This document shows positions 27,238-35,038 of a stretch of 64,000 nucleotides of DNA, piece by piece. Under the pieces are notes generated by a model. That model made no database searches, was not told where the DNA came from, and saw only the letters and a list, made by a program, of their open reading frames with translations. This DNA comes from Nocardioides deserti (GTDB taxonomy: Bacteria; Actinomycetota; Actinomycetes; Propionibacteriales; Nocardioidaceae). A program made the translations under genes and the position numbers. The DNA is taken from NCBI RefSeq assembly GCF_014266025.1, contig NZ_JACMYC010000001.1:620001-684000 (forward strand), read 5' to 3'. Positions within the stretch are counted from its first letter, which is position 1. Each line of letters opens with the position of its first letter.

Positions 27238-27339
27238 CCAGCGGGTCCGGTCGTCTGGACCGGTCCTCGGCGGGTCGCGGGCGCGACACGCCGTGGGGCC
27301 GAAGATTTTTCACCCGGTTGGGCGATGCAGGCACCGTTC

Positions 27340-27373
27340 CTGACCTGCCGTTTTGCGCGTCGGCGCAGGTCAG
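27340..27373 (+). terminator. Dyad with 9-bp perfect arms after fadD
   Basis: CTGACCTGC (27340-27348) pairs with GCAGGTCAG (27365-27373) around a 16-base loop containing TTTT. It starts about 100 bases after the fadD stop. It could be a terminator or an operator for the promoter-like TTGACA that follows. Confidence 0.4.
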
Positions 27374-27643
27374 CAGCACGTTGACACGGGGCGGCGTCGG
27401 AGGCGAGTGTGTGCCGTCCGCCCAGGCAGATCGTGGCCGCGGACCGACGTCCGAGTGACCGGGCCGGGGGGTGTGGTGCCCAACGCCGCTCCAGCCCTGT
27501 TCGCGGAGGTCGGTCCGCCCCGCGAGGGTGGACGTGGAGCAGCCCCCGACCCCCCTAGACAACTTCCCGGCGCCGGCAGCCAGCAGCGGCCGGGATGGCC
27601 CGAAGGGGTTCGGGGGCGCTCCGCTGCCCCAGGTGCGGCCGGA

Positions 27644-27649
27644 TACGGT
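27644..27649 (+). promoter_or_regulatory. -10 box of lnt
   Basis: TACGGT lies seven bases before the GTG at 27657, which selects this start over in-frame codons up to 186 bases upstream. Confidence 0.55.
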
Positions 27650-27656
27650 CGTCCTC

Positions 27657-29219
27657 GTGCTGAAGCGGTGCCTCGCCGCCCTCGTGGCCGGCCTCCTCCT
27701 GGCGCTCGCCTTCGAGCCCGTCGCCGCGGCGTACGTCGTGCCCGTCGCCGTCGCGGGCTTCGCCCTTGCCACCCGCGGGCTGCGCGCCCGGTCCGGGTTC
27801 GTGGTGGGTCTGGTCTTCGGCGTCGCGTTCTACTTCCCGCACATCCACTGGATGACCGCCGTCGGCACCGACGCATGGCTGGCGCTGGCCGGGGTCGAGT
27901 CCGTGTTCTACGGCCTGCTCGGCGCCGCCGCGGCGTACCTCCATCGCCTGCCCGCCTGGCCGCTCTGGCTCGCCGCGGCGTGGACCACGATGGAGGTCTG
28001 GCGCAGCGGCTGGCCCTTCAGCGGCATGCCGTGGGGCCGGCTCGCGTTCGCCGCCGCCGACACCCCCGTCGCGCCGGCCCTGGCGTACGTCGGGATGGTC
28101 GGCCTCAGCGCGCTGCTGGCGCTCCTGGGCTGCCTGCTCGCGGCGCTCGTGCTGGCGCTGGTGCGGGCGCGAGAGCCCGCCGGAGGACGGAGGGCCTTCG
28201 TGTCCGGCGCGGTCCTCGCCGGGGTCGCGCTGGTGACGGTGCTGCCGGCGCTGGTGCCCTTCGAGCCGGGCGACGACGGAGACGTGACCGTCGCGGCCGT
28301 CCAGGGCGACGTGCCGGGACCGGGCAACGACATCCTCTACGACTACCGCGGCGTGACCGACAACCACGTCGAGGCGACCGTCGCGCTCGCCGACGACGTG
28401 GCCGCGGGTCGGTCGGCCCGCCCGGACTTCGTGGTCTGGCCGGAGAACTCCACCGCCGTCGACCCCTTCGCCGACGCCGCGACCAACGCGGCGATCCGGC
28501 GCGCGGTGGAGGCGGTCGGCGTACCCGTCCTGGTGGGCGCGATCGTCGACGCGGGCGAGACCAACGTGCTCAACCAGGGCATCGTGTGGGACCCGGTGAC
28601 GGGGCCGGGGGAGCGGTACACCAAGTGGCACCCGGTGCCCTACGGCGAATACATCCCGTTCCGCGAGTTCTTCACCGGGCAGTTCGGCCGGCTAGCGATG
28701 ATCCCGCGCGACATGATGAGCGGCACCCGCGAGACGCCGCTGACCATCGCCGGCACCGCGGTGGGCGACGCGATCTGCTTCGACGTCGCCTACGACGACG
28801 GCATCCACGCCCAGGTGCGCAACGGCGCCGAGCTGCTCGCCGTGCAGACCAGCAACGCGACGTTCATCGAGACCGACCAGATCGACCAGCAGTTCGCCAT
28901 CACCCGGCTCCGGGCGATCGAGACCGGCCGGACCGTCGTGGTCGCCGCGACCAACGGCGTCTCGGGCATCATCACGCCCGACGGCGAGGTCGTCACCAGC
29001 GCGGCGCCGCGCACGCAGGAGGTGCTCCTCGCCGAGGTCGGCCTGTGGTCGGGCACCACGCCGGGCGTGCTGGTCGGACCGTGGGTCGGCCGGGGCGCCG
29101 CCGTGCTCACGGGTCTCGGCCTGCTGTGGTCCGTGCTCACGTATCGTCGGCGGCGGGAGACGCCCGTGCCCGCCGCTCCGGCGGGGCCGGGGAGCGAGGA
29201 GCAGGGGAGCGTGCGGTGA
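27657..29219 (+). CDS. lnt: Apolipoprotein N-acyltransferase
   Basis: Adds the third acyl chain to the N-terminal cysteine of lipoproteins at the outer face of the membrane. The 520 residues have about six N-terminal membrane helices, then a nitrilase-like domain with the catalytic glutamate in FVVWPENST, the lysine in YTKWHPVPYGEYIPFR, and the cysteine in GDAICFDVAYDD, then a last membrane helix. The start is the GTG behind TACGGT. It overlaps ppm by four bases. In M. tuberculosis the two activities are, as I recall, fused in one protein (Ppm1), while here they are separate coupled genes. Confidence 0.92.
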   Translation: MLKRCLAALVAGLLLALAFEPVAAAYVVPVAVAGFALATRGLRARSGFVVGLVFGVAFYFPHIHWMTAVGTDAWLALAGVESVFYGLLGAAAAYLHRLPAWPLWLAAAWTTMEVWRSGWPFSGMPWGRLAFAAADTPVAPALAYVGMVGLSALLALLGCLLAALVLALVRAREPAGGRRAFVSGAVLAGVALVTVLPALVPFEPGDDGDVTVAAVQGDVPGPGNDILYDYRGVTDNHVEATVALADDVAAGRSARPDFVVWPENSTAVDPFADAATNAAIRRAVEAVGVPVLVGAIVDAGETNVLNQGIVWDPVTGPGERYTKWHPVPYGEYIPFREFFTGQFGRLAMIPRDMMSGTRETPLTIAGTAVGDAICFDVAYDDGIHAQVRNGAELLAVQTSNATFIETDQIDQQFAITRLRAIETGRTVVVAATNGVSGIITPDGEVVTSAAPRTQEVLLAEVGLWSGTTPGVLVGPWVGRGAAVLTGLGLLWSVLTYRRRRETPVPAAPAGPGSEEQGSVR

Positions 29220-29971
29220 GGGAGCCCCGGGGCCGGGTCGTCATGGTCGTGCCGACCTACGACGAGGCCGAGAACATCGCGTGGATCATCGGGCGCCTGC
29301 GCACCGCGGAGCCCGACGTCGACGTGCTCGTCGTCGACGACTCCTCGCCCGACGGCACCGGCGAGATCGCCGACCGGCTCGCGGCCGAGGACGACCACGT
29401 GCACGTCCTGCACCGCACCGCCAAGGGCGGCCTCGGCGCGGCGTACCTCCACGGCTTCGCCTGGGCGCTGGAGCAGGGCTACGACGTCATCGGCGAGATG
29501 GACGCCGACGGCTCCCACCAGCCCGAGCAGCTGCACCTGCTGCTCGACGCACTCGCCGACGCGGACCTGGTCATCGGGTCGCGGTGGGTCCGCGGCGGGT
29601 CGGTGGTCAACTGGCCGCGGCGCCGGGAGGCGCTCTCGCGCGGCGGCAACCTCTACGTCCGGCTGCTGCTCGGTGTCTCCGTGCGCGACGCGACCGCGGG
29701 CTACCGCGTGTTCCGCCGCGAGACGCTCGAGAAGATCGACCTGTCCGCCGTGCGGTCGACCGGCTACGTCTTCCAGACCGACCTCGTCGCCCGCACCCTC
29801 GCCGCCGGCCTCCGGGTCGTGGAGGTGCCCATCGAGTTCGTCGAGCGCGAGCGCGGGGACTCCAAGATGAGCGGCGCGGTCGCCACCGAGTCGCTCAAGC
29901 GGATCACGCAGTGGGGGCTCGCCGAGCGACGCGACCAGCTGCGCCGCGCCCTGCAGCGGAGGCGCGGATGA
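29216..29971 (+). CDS. ppm1: Polyprenol monophosphomannose synthase (GT2)
   Basis: A 251-residue GT-A glycosyltransferase that transfers mannose from GDP-mannose to polyprenyl phosphate, the donor for external mannosylation. It shows MVVPTYDEAENI at the N-terminus, VVDDSSPDGTGE (first acidic motif), GEMDADGSHQPE with the metal-binding DAD, SRWVRGG, and the C-terminal EVPIEFVERERGDSKMS, all typical of DPM1-like enzymes. There is no C-terminal membrane domain. The GTG overlaps the lnt stop. Confidence 0.93.
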   Translation: MREPRGRVVMVVPTYDEAENIAWIIGRLRTAEPDVDVLVVDDSSPDGTGEIADRLAAEDDHVHVLHRTAKGGLGAAYLHGFAWALEQGYDVIGEMDADGSHQPEQLHLLLDALADADLVIGSRWVRGGSVVNWPRRREALSRGGNLYVRLLLGVSVRDATAGYRVFRRETLEKIDLSAVRSTGYVFQTDLVARTLAAGLRVVEVPIEFVERERGDSKMSGAVATESLKRITQWGLAERRDQLRRALQRRRG

Positions 29972-30492
29972 GCCCGCGCGCAGGAGCTGCCGGTACGCCG
30001 CGGCGCCGGCGCTGGACGTGGGTGCTGCTGGTCGCCTTCGTCGGGGTGCCGCTGCTCGAGATCTTCGCCCTGGTCCAGGTCGGCCAGGTCATCGGCGCGT
30101 GGTGGACGATCCTCCTGCTGGTCCTCAACAGCGCCGTCGGCGCCTGGTTGGTGCGCCGCGAGGGCGCCCGCGCCTGGACCGCGCTGAGCACCACCCTGGC
30201 CTCCGGGCGGCTGCCCGCCCGCGAGATCGCCGACGGCGCGCTGGTGCTCATCGGCGGCACGCTGCTGCTGACGCCGGGCTTCGTCACCGACGCCCTCGGC
30301 GTCCTGCTCATCCTGCCGGTGACCCGCCCGCTGTTCCGCGGCCTGCTCACCTCGGCGGTCACCCGCAGGCTCGTCGTCCCCGGCCCCGGCATGCCGGGCT
30401 TCGGCACGCCCGGTCCGCGTCGTCCCGGCCCCGGGAACGACGGACGCCCCGGACCTGACGTGGTCCGGGGCGACGTGGTCGACGAGCCGTAG
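29968..30492 (+). CDS. fxsA: FxsA-family cytoplasmic membrane protein
   Basis: A 174-residue membrane protein with three to four helices (about 17-40, 45-62, 87-115) and the family pattern VPLLEIFALVQVGQVIGAWWT and LLLTPGFVTDALGVLLILP. The C-terminus is a Gly/Pro/Arg-rich cytoplasmic tail. FxsA was named for suppressing F-plasmid exclusion of phage T7, and its normal role is unclear. It overlaps ppm by four bases and is convergent with rbpA, the same set of neighbours as in mycobacteria. Confidence 0.9.
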   Translation: MSPRAGAAGTPRRRRWTWVLLVAFVGVPLLEIFALVQVGQVIGAWWTILLLVLNSAVGAWLVRREGARAWTALSTTLASGRLPAREIADGALVLIGGTLLLTPGFVTDALGVLLILPVTRPLFRGLLTSAVTRRLVVPGPGMPGFGTPGPRRPGPGNDGRPGPDVVRGDVVDEP

Positions 30493-30530
30493 GGCTGCCG
30501 AGGAACTACTGGAGCCGACGAGCGGCTGGC

Positions 30531-30914
30531 TCAGCCGGCCTTGCGCTTCTTCGCGTTCGCGCGGTGCAGGTGGGCCGGGCCGATCTCGCCCCCGCGGAGC
30601 AGCTCGAGCCGCTCCTTGAGGATGTCCTCGAGCTCCTTCTCCGAGCGACGCTCGAGGAGCATGTCCCAGTGCGTGCGGGCCGGCTTCTCGGCCTTCTCCT
30701 CGGGGAGGATGCCGGCGGTGCTCAGCGCCTCGGCGCCGCAGCGCGGGCACTCCCAGACCGCCGGGATGTCGGCCTCGACCGACATGGTGATCTCGAACTC
30801 GTGGCCCTGCTTGCACCTGTAGCCGACCTGCTGGCGGGCGGCGAACTCGATGCCACGCTCGTCCTCGAAGCTCTGGCCTCCGAGCCGCGCTCCACGCAGT
30901 GTGCGCTCTGCCAT
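30531..30914 (-). CDS. rbpA: RNA polymerase-binding protein RbpA
   Basis: An essential actinobacterial transcription factor that binds the principal sigma factor and stabilises open complexes. The 127 residues start MAERTLRGARLGG, contain the zinc-type core YRCKQGHEFEI and WECPRCGAEA, and end in the sigma-interacting helix (KPARTHWDMLLERRSEKELEDIL) and a basic tail. GGGAGG is correctly placed upstream of the ATG at 30914, so longer in-frame starts are rejected. A consensus sigma-R-type promoter lies upstream. Confidence 0.96.
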   Translation of the reverse strand: MAERTLRGARLGGQSFEDERGIEFAARQQVGYRCKQGHEFEITMSVEADIPAVWECPRCGAEALSTAGILPEEKAEKPARTHWDMLLERRSEKELEDILKERLELLRGGEIGPAHLHRANAKKRKAG

Positions 30915-30975
30915 GAGACGCCTCCCAAAATCTGATGCTCGATGCCTGATACGGCCGTTGACACTCGAAGTGCTC

Positions 30976-31001
30976 AACGGTACTGAGCCGCCCAGAATTC
31001 C
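30976..31001 (-). promoter_or_regulatory. Sigma-R/SigH-type promoter of rbpA
   Basis: The minus strand reads GGAAT (31001-30997), exactly 18 bases, then GTT (30978-30976), the known consensus for the thiol-stress sigma factors SigR and SigH. Transcription would start near 30968 with a leader of about 54 bases. I recall that rbpA of Streptomyces coelicolor is a SigR target, which agrees. Confidence 0.75.
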
Positions 31002-31066
31002 GACAATCGAGCGGCGTCCGTCACCCCGGTGCCCCGCGTCGGGGGGCCCCACACGGCGGCGGCGGG

Positions 31067-31161
31067 CGTGAGGTTCATCGCGGCCCCGACGGACCTCACG
31101 GCTCCCCGACGAAATTCCATCGGGGATCCGTCAGGTTCACCGGGGCCCCGATGAACCTGAC
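31067..31161. repeat. Three chained overlapping inverted repeats
   Basis: Dyad 1 pairs 31067-31074 with 31093-31100 (8 bp). Dyad 2 pairs 31094-31109 with 31120-31135 (14 of 16). Dyad 3 pairs 31130-31139 with 31152-31161 (10 bp) around the self-complementary CGGGGCCCCG. Dyad 2 shares sequence with an arm of each neighbour, so they cannot all form at once. The 22-base words starting at 31068 and 31130 match at 19 positions, suggesting duplicated copies of one palindromic unit. Confidence 0.75.
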
Positions 31162-31181
31162 GACCACCCCGACCGCGCGCC

Positions 31182-32558
31182 TCAGACGACGGCCGGCATC
31201 TCGTTGCCGGCGTCGCGGATACCCTTGGCGGTGTCGACGCGCATCAGCAGGAGCCCGCCGACGACGAAGAACAGGATCAGGGCGAAGATCGCCGGCCGGT
31301 AGGAGTCGGTGAACTGGTAGACGAGGCCGAAGACGAGCGCGCCGAGCCAGGAGGTGCCGCGCTCCATCGCGTGGTAGAAGCTGAAGTACTCCGCCTCCTT
31401 GCCGCGCGGGACGAACAACGAGAAGTACGACCGGGCGAGCGCCTGGGTGCCGCCGAGGACCACGCCGATCGCGGCGCCGAGGAGCAGGAACGGCACGAGC
31501 GCGCCGTCGGGGATGAACAGCGCCGCGGTGACGATCAGGCACCAGATGACCAGGCCGACGAGGATCACCCTCTTCGCGCCGTACCGCCCCGCGGCCCGGC
31601 CGAAGGACAGCGCGCCGCCGATCGCGACGAGCTGCACGAGCAGGTAGGTGCCGAGGACGGTGCCGGTCTCGAAGCCGAGCTCCTTCTCGCCGTAGACCGC
31701 GGCCTGCCCGATGACGGTCTGGATGCCGTCGTTGAAGAACAGGTAGGCCACCAGGAACGTCAGCGCGACCGGGTAGTTGCGCAGCTCGCGCAGCGTCACC
31801 CACAGCTGCCCGAAGCTGCGCTGCACGACGCCACCCTCGACGTGCTCGACGTCCATGGGCGGGTGGTTGCGCAGCCGCCGCCAGGGGATGAGCGTGAACC
31901 CCGCCCACCACACGGCGGCCGACAGCATGCTCAGCCGCACCGCCATCCCTTCGGACAGGCCGAAGGTGTCGTGGGCGCTCACGACGACGAAGTTGACGGC
32001 CAGCAGGAGACCGCCGCCGGCGTACCCGAACGCCCACCCGCGGGAGGAGACCCGGTCGCGCTCGTGCTCGTCGGAGATCTGCACGAGGATCGCGTCGTTG
32101 AAGACCGCCGCCGCGCCGAAGCAGACGTTGGCGACCAGGAACGCCGCCACGCCGAGCTGCCAGTTGTCCTCGGTGACGAAGAACAGGACGGCCCCCGCCG
32201 CGGCCCCGGCCCACGCGAAGCCCGCCAGCAGGTCCTTCTTGCGGGCGGTCCGGTCGGCCACCGCCCCCAGGAGCGGCAGCAGGACGGCGGCGATGAGGGT
32301 CGAGGCGGTGATGACGTACGCCGGCAGCGACCCCGGCGCCAGGCTGAGCCCGAGCAACGAGACCCGGTCGCCGACGGCGTCCTCCTCGGCGACCGCGATC
32401 AGGTAGGGCCCGAACAGCACGCCGGCGACCGTCGTGGCGAACGCGCTGTTGGCCCAGTCGTACCAGTACCAGGCGCGCTGCTCGCGGACCCGGTTCAACG
32501 GCTCGAGGTGGGCGATCGGCCCGGGGCCGGGTGTCTGGTCGCTCGGGGTCTGGGTCAT
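31182..32558 (-). CDS. UMF1/Atg22-type MFS transporter
   Basis: A 458-residue major facilitator protein with about 12 membrane helices. The N-terminal signature WYWYDWANSAFATTV and the ADRTARKKDLLAG loop are typical of the UMF1 (Atg22-like) family, whose substrates are poorly known (amino acid efflux in yeast vacuoles). The chosen ATG at 32558 starts MTQTPSDQ and overlaps the glycerophosphodiesterase stop by three bases, forming a two-gene unit. Confidence 0.88.
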   Translation of the reverse strand: MTQTPSDQTPGPGPIAHLEPLNRVREQRAWYWYDWANSAFATTVAGVLFGPYLIAVAEEDAVGDRVSLLGLSLAPGSLPAYVITASTLIAAVLLPLLGAVADRTARKKDLLAGFAWAGAAAGAVLFFVTEDNWQLGVAAFLVANVCFGAAAVFNDAILVQISDEHERDRVSSRGWAFGYAGGGLLLAVNFVVVSAHDTFGLSEGMAVRLSMLSAAVWWAGFTLIPWRRLRNHPPMDVEHVEGGVVQRSFGQLWVTLRELRNYPVALTFLVAYLFFNDGIQTVIGQAAVYGEKELGFETGTVLGTYLLVQLVAIGGALSFGRAAGRYGAKRVILVGLVIWCLIVTAALFIPDGALVPFLLLGAAIGVVLGGTQALARSYFSLFVPRGKEAEYFSFYHAMERGTSWLGALVFGLVYQFTDSYRPAIFALILFFVVGGLLLMRVDTAKGIRDAGNEMPAVV

Positions 32559-33367
32559 GCGCGTTCCCTCCACTGTCCTCGGCGGACGAGGACGTCCTTG
32601 AGCAGGTCGGTGCGGTCGGTCATCAGCCCGTCGACGCCGAGGTCGAGCAGGACCGCCATCTCCTCGGGGTCGTCGATGGTCCACACGTGGACGTGCTTCC
32701 CGGCGGCGTGCGCGCGCCGGACCAGGCCGGCCGTCGTCACCCGCCACCGGCCGCGCCGGTGCGGCACCTGCAGCGCCGCGACCCGCCCACGGGTCAGCCG
32801 GTCGGCCAGGCGGCCGCTGGGCAGCAGCCGGAACGCCAGGATCTCGGCCGGGGTCGCGGCGGTCGGCACGCGCCCGCCGGTCAGCTCACGGAACCGGCCG
32901 GTGCGTCGCTGGCCGAACGAGCCGACGAGCACCCGGTCGTGAGCGTCCCGCTCCTCGACGAACGCGGCCAGCGCGTCGACGGCACCGTCGGACTTCAGGT
33001 CGATGTTGAAGCGCGCGTCCGGGAACGCGTCGAGCAGCGACGCCAGGGTGGGGACCTCCTCGCGCCCGCCGACGAGCGCGCGGCGCACCTCGGCGTACGT
33101 CGTGTGCTCGATCGCCCCGCGGGCGTCGGTCACCCGGTCGAGCACCGCGTCGTGGAACGCGAGCAGCACGCCGTCGGCGGTCACGTGCACGTCGGTCTCG
33201 AGGTAGTCGTAGCCGAGCCCGACCGCGTGGGCGAAGGCCGCCCGGGTGTTCTCGAGCCCCTCGATCTCCGGGTGGTACGCCCCGCCCCGGTGCGCGAAGG
33301 CCAGCACCGCCCCCGGCGTCGCCAGCACCTCGTCGAGGAAGGCGAACCCGGTCCGAGGTGCGGTCAC
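32555..33367 (-). CDS. Glycerophosphodiester phosphodiesterase
   Basis: A 270-residue GDPD TIM-barrel enzyme that hydrolyses glycerophosphodiesters to glycerol-3-phosphate and an alcohol. The metal/acid-base residues are in FAHRGGAYHPEIEGLENTR (His-Arg and the Glu-Asn pair) and YLETDVHVTADGVLLAFHD (Glu, Asp, His). FNIDLKS and VHVWTIDDPEEM complete the barrel signature. No signal peptide is seen, so it is probably cytoplasmic. The GTG start gives the usual length. Confidence 0.92.
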   Translation of the reverse strand: MTAPRTGFAFLDEVLATPGAVLAFAHRGGAYHPEIEGLENTRAAFAHAVGLGYDYLETDVHVTADGVLLAFHDAVLDRVTDARGAIEHTTYAEVRRALVGGREEVPTLASLLDAFPDARFNIDLKSDGAVDALAAFVEERDAHDRVLVGSFGQRRTGRFRELTGGRVPTAATPAEILAFRLLPSGRLADRLTRGRVAALQVPHRRGRWRVTTAGLVRRAHAAGKHVHVWTIDDPEEMAVLLDLGVDGLMTDRTDLLKDVLVRRGQWRERA

Positions 33368-33408
33368 CGGAGCAGTATGGCTGCCCCCGGTCAGCGCGGC
33401 GCTCCGGC

Positions 33409-34947
33409 TCAGATGTCCCGGAAGGACTCGATGTTGGCGCCCAGGAGGTTGAGCCGTTCGGCGAGGTCCTCGTAGCCGCGGTGGATGACGTAGGTGCTGC
33501 GCAGCACCGAGGTGCCCTTGGAGGCGAGCATCGCCAGCAGGATGACGACGGCCGGGCGCAGGGCCGGGGGGCACATGAGCTCGGCGCCGGAGAACGACGT
33601 CGGGCCCTCGATCATCACCCGGTGCGGGTCGAGCAGCTTGACCCGGCCGCCGAGCTTGTTGAGGTCGGTGAGGTAGATCGCGCGGTTCTCGTAGACCCAG
33701 TCGTGCAGCAGCGTCTGACCGGTGGCGACCGCCGCGATGACCGCGAAGAACGGCAGGTTGTCGATGTTGAGGCCGGGGAACGGCATCGGGTGGATCTTGT
33801 CCAGCGGGGCGTGCAGCACCGAGGGGTGCGTGGTGATGTCGACCAGGCGGGTCTGGCCGTTGAGGGCGACGTACTCCTCGGAGCGGTCGTAGGAGAAGCC
33901 CATCTCCTCCAGCAGCGCCAGCTCGATCTCGAGGAACTCGATCGGCACCCGCTCGATGGTGATCTCCGACTGGGTGACGATGGCCGCCGCCAGCAGCGAC
34001 ATCGCCTCGATCGGGTCCTCGCTTGGGGCGTAGTCGACGTCGACGTCGATCTCGCTCACACCGGTGACGGTCAGCGTGGTCGTGCCGATGCCGTCGACGC
34101 GGACGCCGAGCTTCTGCAGGTAGAAGCAGAGGTCCTGGACCATGTAGTTGGACGAGGCGTTGCGGATGACGGTGGTGCCGGTGTGCAGCGCGGCGGCCAT
34201 CAGCGCGTTCTCGGTGACGGTGTCGCCGCGCTCGGTGAGCACGATCGGCCGGTTCGGCTCGATCGCGCGGTCGACCTGCGCGTGGTACGACCCGTCGGTC
34301 GCCTTCACCTCGAGGCCGAAGGGGCGCAGCGCGGCCATGTGCGGCTCGACGGTGCGGGTGCCGAGGTCGCACCCGCCGGCGTACGGCAGCTCGAAGGTCT
34401 CGGCCCGGTGCAGCAGCGGGCCGAGGAACATGATGATCGAGCGGGTACGCCGCGCGGCGACCTCGTCGACCGCGCCGAGCTCCAGCTCGCGGGGCGGGAC
34501 GATCTCCAGGTCGTTGTCCTCGTTGAGCCAGGTCGTCTGCACGCCGAGGCTGCCGAGCACCTCGAGCAGGCGGTTGACCTCCTCGATCCGGGCGACCTTG
34601 CGCAGCGTCGTGCGGCCGCGGTTCAGCAGCGAGGCGCACAGCAGCGCGACGCCGGCGTTCTTGGAGGTCTTCACGTCGATGCGGCCCGACAGCGTGGTGG
34701 GGCCGGTCACGCGCAGGTGCGTGGGGCCGGCGCCGAGGGCGACGATCTCGGAGTCGAGTGCCGCGCCGATGCGGGCGATCATCTCCAGCGAGAGGTTCTG
34801 CTGGCCCTTCTCGATCCGGTTGATCGCGCTCTGGCTGGTCGAGAGCAGGTCAGCCAGCTGGTGCTGGGTGAGTCCCCGGTGCTTGCGGGCGTCGCGGATG
34901 AGGTTGCCGATCCGGCCCTTGTAGTCCAGGGTCTGCGTCTGCGTCAT
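33409..34947 (-). CDS. XRE-type HTH domain fused to UDP-GlcNAc 1-carboxyvinyltransferase (MurA-like)
   Basis: A 512-residue two-part protein. Residues about 10-68 form a Cro/C1-type helix-turn-helix (LIRDARKHRGLTQHQLADLL, then STSQSAINRIEKGQQNLS). The rest is an EPSP-synthase-fold enzyme like MurA: SKNAGVALL with the substrate lysine-asparagine pair, YAGGCDLGTRTVEPH with the fosfomycin-target cysteine (Cys193), FPGLNIDNLPFF with the catalytic-loop Asp, and HRGYEDLAERLNLLGANI at the end. All catalytic positions I can place are present, so enzymatic activity is likely. The ATG at 34947 is preferred because TACCGT lies exactly seven bases upstream. A perfect palindrome adjoins that box. Confidence 0.88.
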   Translation of the reverse strand: MTQTQTLDYKGRIGNLIRDARKHRGLTQHQLADLLSTSQSAINRIEKGQQNLSLEMIARIGAALDSEIVALGAGPTHLRVTGPTTLSGRIDVKTSKNAGVALLCASLLNRGRTTLRKVARIEEVNRLLEVLGSLGVQTTWLNEDNDLEIVPPRELELGAVDEVAARRTRSIIMFLGPLLHRAETFELPYAGGCDLGTRTVEPHMAALRPFGLEVKATDGSYHAQVDRAIEPNRPIVLTERGDTVTENALMAAALHTGTTVIRNASSNYMVQDLCFYLQKLGVRVDGIGTTTLTVTGVSEIDVDVDYAPSEDPIEAMSLLAAAIVTQSEITIERVPIEFLEIELALLEEMGFSYDRSEEYVALNGQTRLVDITTHPSVLHAPLDKIHPMPFPGLNIDNLPFFAVIAAVATGQTLLHDWVYENRAIYLTDLNKLGGRVKLLDPHRVMIEGPTSFSGAELMCPPALRPAVVILLAMLASKGTSVLRSTYVIHRGYEDLAERLNLLGANIESFRDI

Positions 34948-34954
34948 GCCATCC

Positions 34955-34960
34955 ACGGTA
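34955..34960 (-). promoter_or_regulatory. -10 box of the XRE-MurA gene
   Basis: TACCGT on the minus strand, seven bases before the ATG at 34947. It indicates a leaderless transcript and is separated from the palindrome by one base. Confidence 0.55.
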
Positions 34961-34961
34961 A

Positions 34962-34973
34962 CTCACATGTGAG
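34962..34973. promoter_or_regulatory. Perfect 12-base palindrome, candidate XRE operator
   Basis: CTCACATGTGAG, within TAACTCACATGTGAGATAA, lies immediately upstream of the -10 box of the XRE-MurA gene and 66 bases before the divergent alcohol dehydrogenase. A repressor bound here would block RNA polymerase on the murA-like gene. The neighbouring XRE domain is the obvious candidate. Confidence 0.6.
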
Positions 34974-35038
34974 ATAACGCCGATCTCGCCGGGAACGGCG
35001 TGTCGACGGCGTCGCTCGCCGACCGGGGGAGGTGCAGG

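Larger units (their letters stand above)
27238..27656. other. 419-base spacer between fadD and lnt
   Basis: No convincing gene: the frames crossing it lack ribosome sites and family features. It holds an AT-richer patch with GATTTTT (27304-27310), the dyad at 27340-27373, and a TTGACA (27381-27386) that could be a -35 with a weak GAGTGT 18 bases on. The lnt -10 is at its right end. It may contain a terminator for fadD and an untranslated RNA, but neither can be proved from sequence. Confidence 0.5.

Noticed and set aside
27107..27772. Minus-strand frame of 221 codons across the fadD-lnt gap
   Set aside because: Low-complexity Arg/Pro/Gly/Thr product, no ribosome site, and overlaps the ends of two firm genes.
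30531..31052. Longer RbpA starting upstream at 31052
   Set aside because: The extra residues would be translated from the sigma-R-type promoter region, and GGGAGG fits only the ATG at 30914.
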